DNA of 64,000 nt from Denitromonas sp. GTDB lineage: Bacteria > Pseudomonadota > Gammaproteobacteria > Burkholderiales > Rhodocyclaceae. Location: assembly GCF_034676725.1 (NCBI RefSeq), contig NZ_JAUCBR010000004.1, positions 759,501-823,500 of the forward strand, written 5' to 3'. Numbering within the stretch: position 1 is the first letter of the stretch; the number at the start of each line of letters is the position of its first letter. Below the pieces are notes generated by a model that saw only the letters and a program-made list of their open reading frames with translations, had not been told where the DNA came from and searched no databases. Shown in pieces: positions 61,471-64,000 of this stretch. The position numbers and the translations under genes were made by a program.

Positions 61471-62054
61471 TGCACAGCGAAACCCGCCTCATCCTCGGTG
61501 GCCTGACCACCCTCGCCATCGCCACCGCCGCGCTGGTCGTGCTGCCCTACATCACCATCGCTGATTCGGCCCCGGCGCCAGGTCTCAAGCCCTATACACC
61601 AACCGAGCTGCGCGGCCGCGAGCAGTACATCCAGCACGGCTGCGTGTATTGCCACTCGCAGCAGCCGCGCGCCCGCGCCTTCGCCCCCGACGCCAAGCGC
61701 GGCTGGGGCCGGGCCACGGTAGCCGGCGATTACGCCTACGACGACCCACCGCTGCTGGGCACCATGCGCACCGGCCCCGACCTGATGAACATCGGCGCGC
61801 GCCAGCCCAGCGATCAGTGGCATCTGGGTCATCTGTTCCAGCCGCGCGCCTATGTGCCGGGCAGCATCATGCCGGCCTATCCCTTCCTGTTTGACGTACG
61901 CGACCGCGCCGACGAGGGCGAGACGATCGTCGCCCTGCCACCCGGCACCGTGCCCGACGGCAAGGTGGTGGTGGCGCGGCCGGCCGCGCTCGACCTCGTC
62001 GCCTACCTCAAATCGCTCGATCGCAGCTACCCGGCGCTCGCCGCCGACCAATGA
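61470..62054 (+). CDS. CcoO-like monohaem cytochrome c subunit
   Basis: 194 residues. N-terminal TM (LILGGLTTLAIATAALVVLPYI), then LRGREQYIQHGCVYCHSQQPRA: haem motif C58-x2-C61-H62, and downstream PGSIMPAYPFLF with the axial Met. Strongly resembles CcoO but is short. Start overlaps the subunit I stop. Passes electrons to subunit I at the periplasmic face. Confidence 0.88.
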   Translation: MHSETRLILGGLTTLAIATAALVVLPYITIADSAPAPGLKPYTPTELRGREQYIQHGCVYCHSQQPRARAFAPDAKRGWGRATVAGDYAYDDPPLLGTMRTGPDLMNIGARQPSDQWHLGHLFQPRAYVPGSIMPAYPFLFDVRDRADEGETIVALPPGTVPDGKVVVARPAALDLVAYLKSLDRSYPALAADQ

Positions 62055-62070
62055 CGGAGCGCTCCCGGTC

Positions 62071-62664
62071 ATGAACAGCCCCGACCTCCTGCCGCAACAG
62101 CGGCGCGAAAACCCCGACCCGCAAGAACGCAGCACGCCTGTGCCGCGCCTGGTTCTGATCCTGGCGCTGGTGCTGGTGACCTTCGGCGTCGACTACATCT
62201 CCCATGCCGATGTGAACAGCCCCTCTGCCTGGGGCGACGCGCGCACCCGCGCCGAACTGGTCGGCGACCGCCCGGCCGCCGGACAGGGCGTCGACGGCGG
62301 CGCCATCTACGCGGCCATGTGCGCCGGCTGCCACCAGGCCACCGGCCAGGGTCTGCCCGGCGTTTTCCCGCCCCTGGCCGGCTCCGAGTGGGTGGTCGGC
62401 AAGGCCGGCACCGCCGCCGCCATCGTGCTGCATGGCATCTCGGGGCCGATTCAGGTCAAGGGCCAGGACTTCAATGGCACCATGCCGGCCTTCGCCGGCT
62501 CGCTCGACGACGCCGAGATTGCCGCCGTGCTGAGCCATGTGCGCCGCCAGTGGGGCAATGCCGCCGCCCCGGTCACGCCCGAAGCCGTTGCCGACACCCG
62601 CGCCCATCATGCCGATCGCACAACGCCCTTCAGCGGCGGCGACGAACTGGCAAAACTGCCCTGA
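62071..62664 (+). CDS. Membrane-anchored monohaem cytochrome c
   Basis: 197 residues. TM near residues 26-43 (RLVLILALVLVTFGVDYI), then a class I cytochrome domain with CAGCH (84-88) and axial Met in FNGTMPAFAG. Takes the place where dihaem CcoP would be found, but has only one haem. The C-terminal tail is His/Asp-rich. Follows the previous gene by 16 bp. Confidence 0.85.
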   Translation: MNSPDLLPQQRRENPDPQERSTPVPRLVLILALVLVTFGVDYISHADVNSPSAWGDARTRAELVGDRPAAGQGVDGGAIYAAMCAGCHQATGQGLPGVFPPLAGSEWVVGKAGTAAAIVLHGISGPIQVKGQDFNGTMPAFAGSLDDAEIAAVLSHVRRQWGNAAAPVTPEAVADTRAHHADRTTPFSGGDELAKLP

Positions 62665-62671
62665 GCCCCTC

Positions 62672-63091
62672 ATGACCGATCCCCACACCACCGTCACCCG
62701 CCAGCAGTTGCACGACCTGGTGCACACCTTTTACGCCGACGTGCGCGCCGACGCGGCGCTTGGCCCCATCTTCGATGCCGCCATTGGCGAGCACTGGACG
62801 CACCACCTCGAGCGCATGGTCGACTTCTGGTGTCATGTCATGCTCGACACCCGCGGCTTCAGTGGCAACGTGTTCGGCAAGCACATGGCGCTCAAGGGCG
62901 TCGAGCCGGCACATTTCGAGCACTGGATGACGCACTGGCACCATCACACCCGCCACTTCGCGCCGGACGACCGCCAGCGCCTGCGCCAGGCGGCACAGAC
63001 CATCGGCCGCAGCCTGTTCCTCGGTTTCTTCAACCGCTCGGCCGCCTTCATTGCCGGCGACGACGGCCGCGTGGTGGTCGCCACGTCATGA
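62672..63091 (+). CDS. Group III truncated haemoglobin
   Basis: 139 residues. Begins with LHDLVHTFYADVRADAALGPIF, a family B-helix with Tyr21. The conserved FWCHVMLDTRGFSGNVFGKHM and the proximal-His region AHFEHWMTHWHHHTR (likely His81) follow. Single-domain globin binding O2 or NO. Location inside an oxidase operon suggests O2 delivery or NO detoxification. Overlaps the Sco gene (ATGA). Confidence 0.85.
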   Translation: MTDPHTTVTRQQLHDLVHTFYADVRADAALGPIFDAAIGEHWTHHLERMVDFWCHVMLDTRGFSGNVFGKHMALKGVEPAHFEHWMTHWHHHTRHFAPDDRQRLRQAAQTIGRSLFLGFFNRSAAFIAGDDGRVVVATS

Positions 63092-63726
63092 GCCGGCGCG
63101 CACTGGCCTCGACCCTGCTCGCCGTCGCGGCCTTGTCGCTGATGCTGGTCGCGCTGAGCGCCCAGCTGACCGACGGCTTCACGCGCTGGACCTTCGAAGC
63201 CCTGCGCCGCGACGCCGCCGACGCCAGCCACCTCCTCGCACCGGCGGTGCCCCTGCGCACGGCACACGGCGAGACCACGACCCCCTGGCCAAACAACGCT
63301 GGCACGGTGTATCTGGTCGACTTCATCTACACCCAGTGCCCGACCATCTGCCAGGCACTGGGCAGCGAATACACCCGACTGCAGCACCAGCTGCGTGAGC
63401 GCTTCGGCGCGCACAGCCCGGTGCGCCTGGTGTCGGTGGCCTTCGACCGCGAACACGACACCCCGATCGAGCTGCAGCACTATGCACAGCGCCACCGCGC
63501 CGACGATGCTCAGTGGCTGATCGGCACCCCGGCCAGCGCCGCAGCCGCTGACACGCTGCTGCAGGCGCTCGGCGTGGTGGCGGTGCCGGACGGCCTCGGC
63601 GGCTTCGTGCACAACGGCGCCATCCACCTCATCGACAGCCAGGGCACGGTGCGCGGCATCTACGATCTCGACCAGTGGCCGCAAGCGCTCGAACGGGCGC
63701 TGCAGCTCGGCGGTGCACCGGCATGA
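63088..63726 (+). CDS. SCO family copper chaperone / thiol-disulfide protein
   Basis: 212 residues. Membrane anchor (LASTLLAVAALSLMLVALSA), thioredoxin fold with copper motif C84-P-T-I-C88, and a His in GGFVHNGAIHLID. Sco1/SenC proteins deliver copper to haem-copper oxidases. Start overlaps the globin stop; end overlaps the next gene (ATGATG). Confidence 0.9.
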   Translation: MSRRALASTLLAVAALSLMLVALSAQLTDGFTRWTFEALRRDAADASHLLAPAVPLRTAHGETTTPWPNNAGTVYLVDFIYTQCPTICQALGSEYTRLQHQLRERFGAHSPVRLVSVAFDREHDTPIELQHYAQRHRADDAQWLIGTPASAAAADTLLQALGVVAVPDGLGGFVHNGAIHLIDSQGTVRGIYDLDQWPQALERALQLGGAPA

Positions 63727-64000
63727 TGCCCCTCCGATCATGGTCACTGGCGCTGGCCGCGCTGCCGCTGCTGCTGTGGATCACGCCGCTGCGCCAGCTG
63801 CTCGAGAGCCGCATGCTGCCGCACATGCTGGTCGAACTGCCGCTGCTGTTCATCGCCGGCTGGGCGCTGGCCCGGGCACTCGGCCCGCGCGCCCGGCTGC
63901 CGGCCGCCATCGACGCGCACGGCCTGCTCGGACTGGTTTGGGTGAGCGCGGTGTCGGCGCTGTGGATGATCCCGTCGATGCTCGATCTGAGCCTGCTCGA
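63723..64000 (+). CDS. Membrane protein, partial (runs off the window)
   Basis: First 92 residues seen: MMPLRSWSLALAALPLLLW, then LESRMLPHMLVELPLLFIAGWALARAL and LLGLVWVSAVSALWMIPSMLDLSLL. Three hydrophobic helices. Conserved HMLxELP suggests a CtaG-like assembly factor, but this is tentative. It is the next gene of the operon. Confidence 0.6.
   Translation, partial: MMPLRSWSLALAALPLLLWITPLRQLLESRMLPHMLVELPLLFIAGWALARALGPRARLPAAIDAHGLLGLVWVSAVSALWMIPSMLDLSLL

Overview
The window is GC-rich, densely coded DNA of a betaproteobacterium. The best guess is Rhodocyclales (the Azoarcus/Thauera/Zoogloea neighbourhood). This rests on gene content: PEP-CTERM surface proteins with PrsT, a polyhydroxyalkanoate phasin, an FNR/Anr-type box before a cbb3-like oxidase, the assimilatory sulfur cluster cysI-DUF934-cysH-cysD-cysN, and tol-pal followed by queE/queC and a tRNA-Lys. 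No species is claimed.

Layout. 1-10.9 kb: a minus-strand fatty-acid beta-oxidation block: TetR regulator, FadE, thiolase, DegV lipid-binding protein, FadB-like bifunctional enzyme, thioesterase, FadL porin, a second TetR, and a partial 3-hydroxyacyl-CoA dehydrogenase. Two related TTCAAACG-TT-CGTTTGAA operators flank it. 11-13.8 kb: a Cpx-like envelope stress module with five phased CpxR-type half-sites. 13.75-17.1 kb: a 157-bp MITE-like repeat, a DUF2238 membrane protein, a LysE exporter and a frameshifted Atm1-type ABC exporter. 17.3-21.1 kb: a PEP-CTERM protein with a sigma-54 promoter, and PrsT. 21.3-25 kb: a Kef-type antiporter, an amino-acid binding protein and an asparaginase. 25-32.5 kb: CysB and the sulfate assimilation cluster. 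32.7-35.2 kb: a CBS protein and a DUF2853 protein, once convergent on one terminator that is now split by an IS1182-like element. 35.3-38.3 kb: AsmA and phasin. 38.3-40.9 kb: ornithine cyclodeaminase, an arginine-dihydrolase-like enzyme and an Lrp regulator. 41-49.3 kb: mixed genes (Tsx-like barrel, TIR protein, TSUP permease, AhpD-like protein, lipoprotein, glutathione reductase, AlaX, AEC carrier, second PEP-CTERM protein). 49.3-52.5 kb: hslVU and a STAS protein. 52.7-59.3 kb: ybgC-tolQRAB-pal-cpoB-queE-queC and tRNA-Lys. 59.6-64 kb: an unusual cbb3-like oxidase operon with two monohaem cytochromes, a group III truncated haemoglobin and a Sco protein.

The most striking sequence-level pattern is that five genes (Atm1-type exporter, cysN, asmA, the Tsx-like barrel and tolA) each lose their reading frame at the same heptamer, GTTCGAC, where the expected coding sequence has GTCGAC. 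The most interesting gene set is the compact C-family oxidase operon at the right end. Both need checks outside this sequence.
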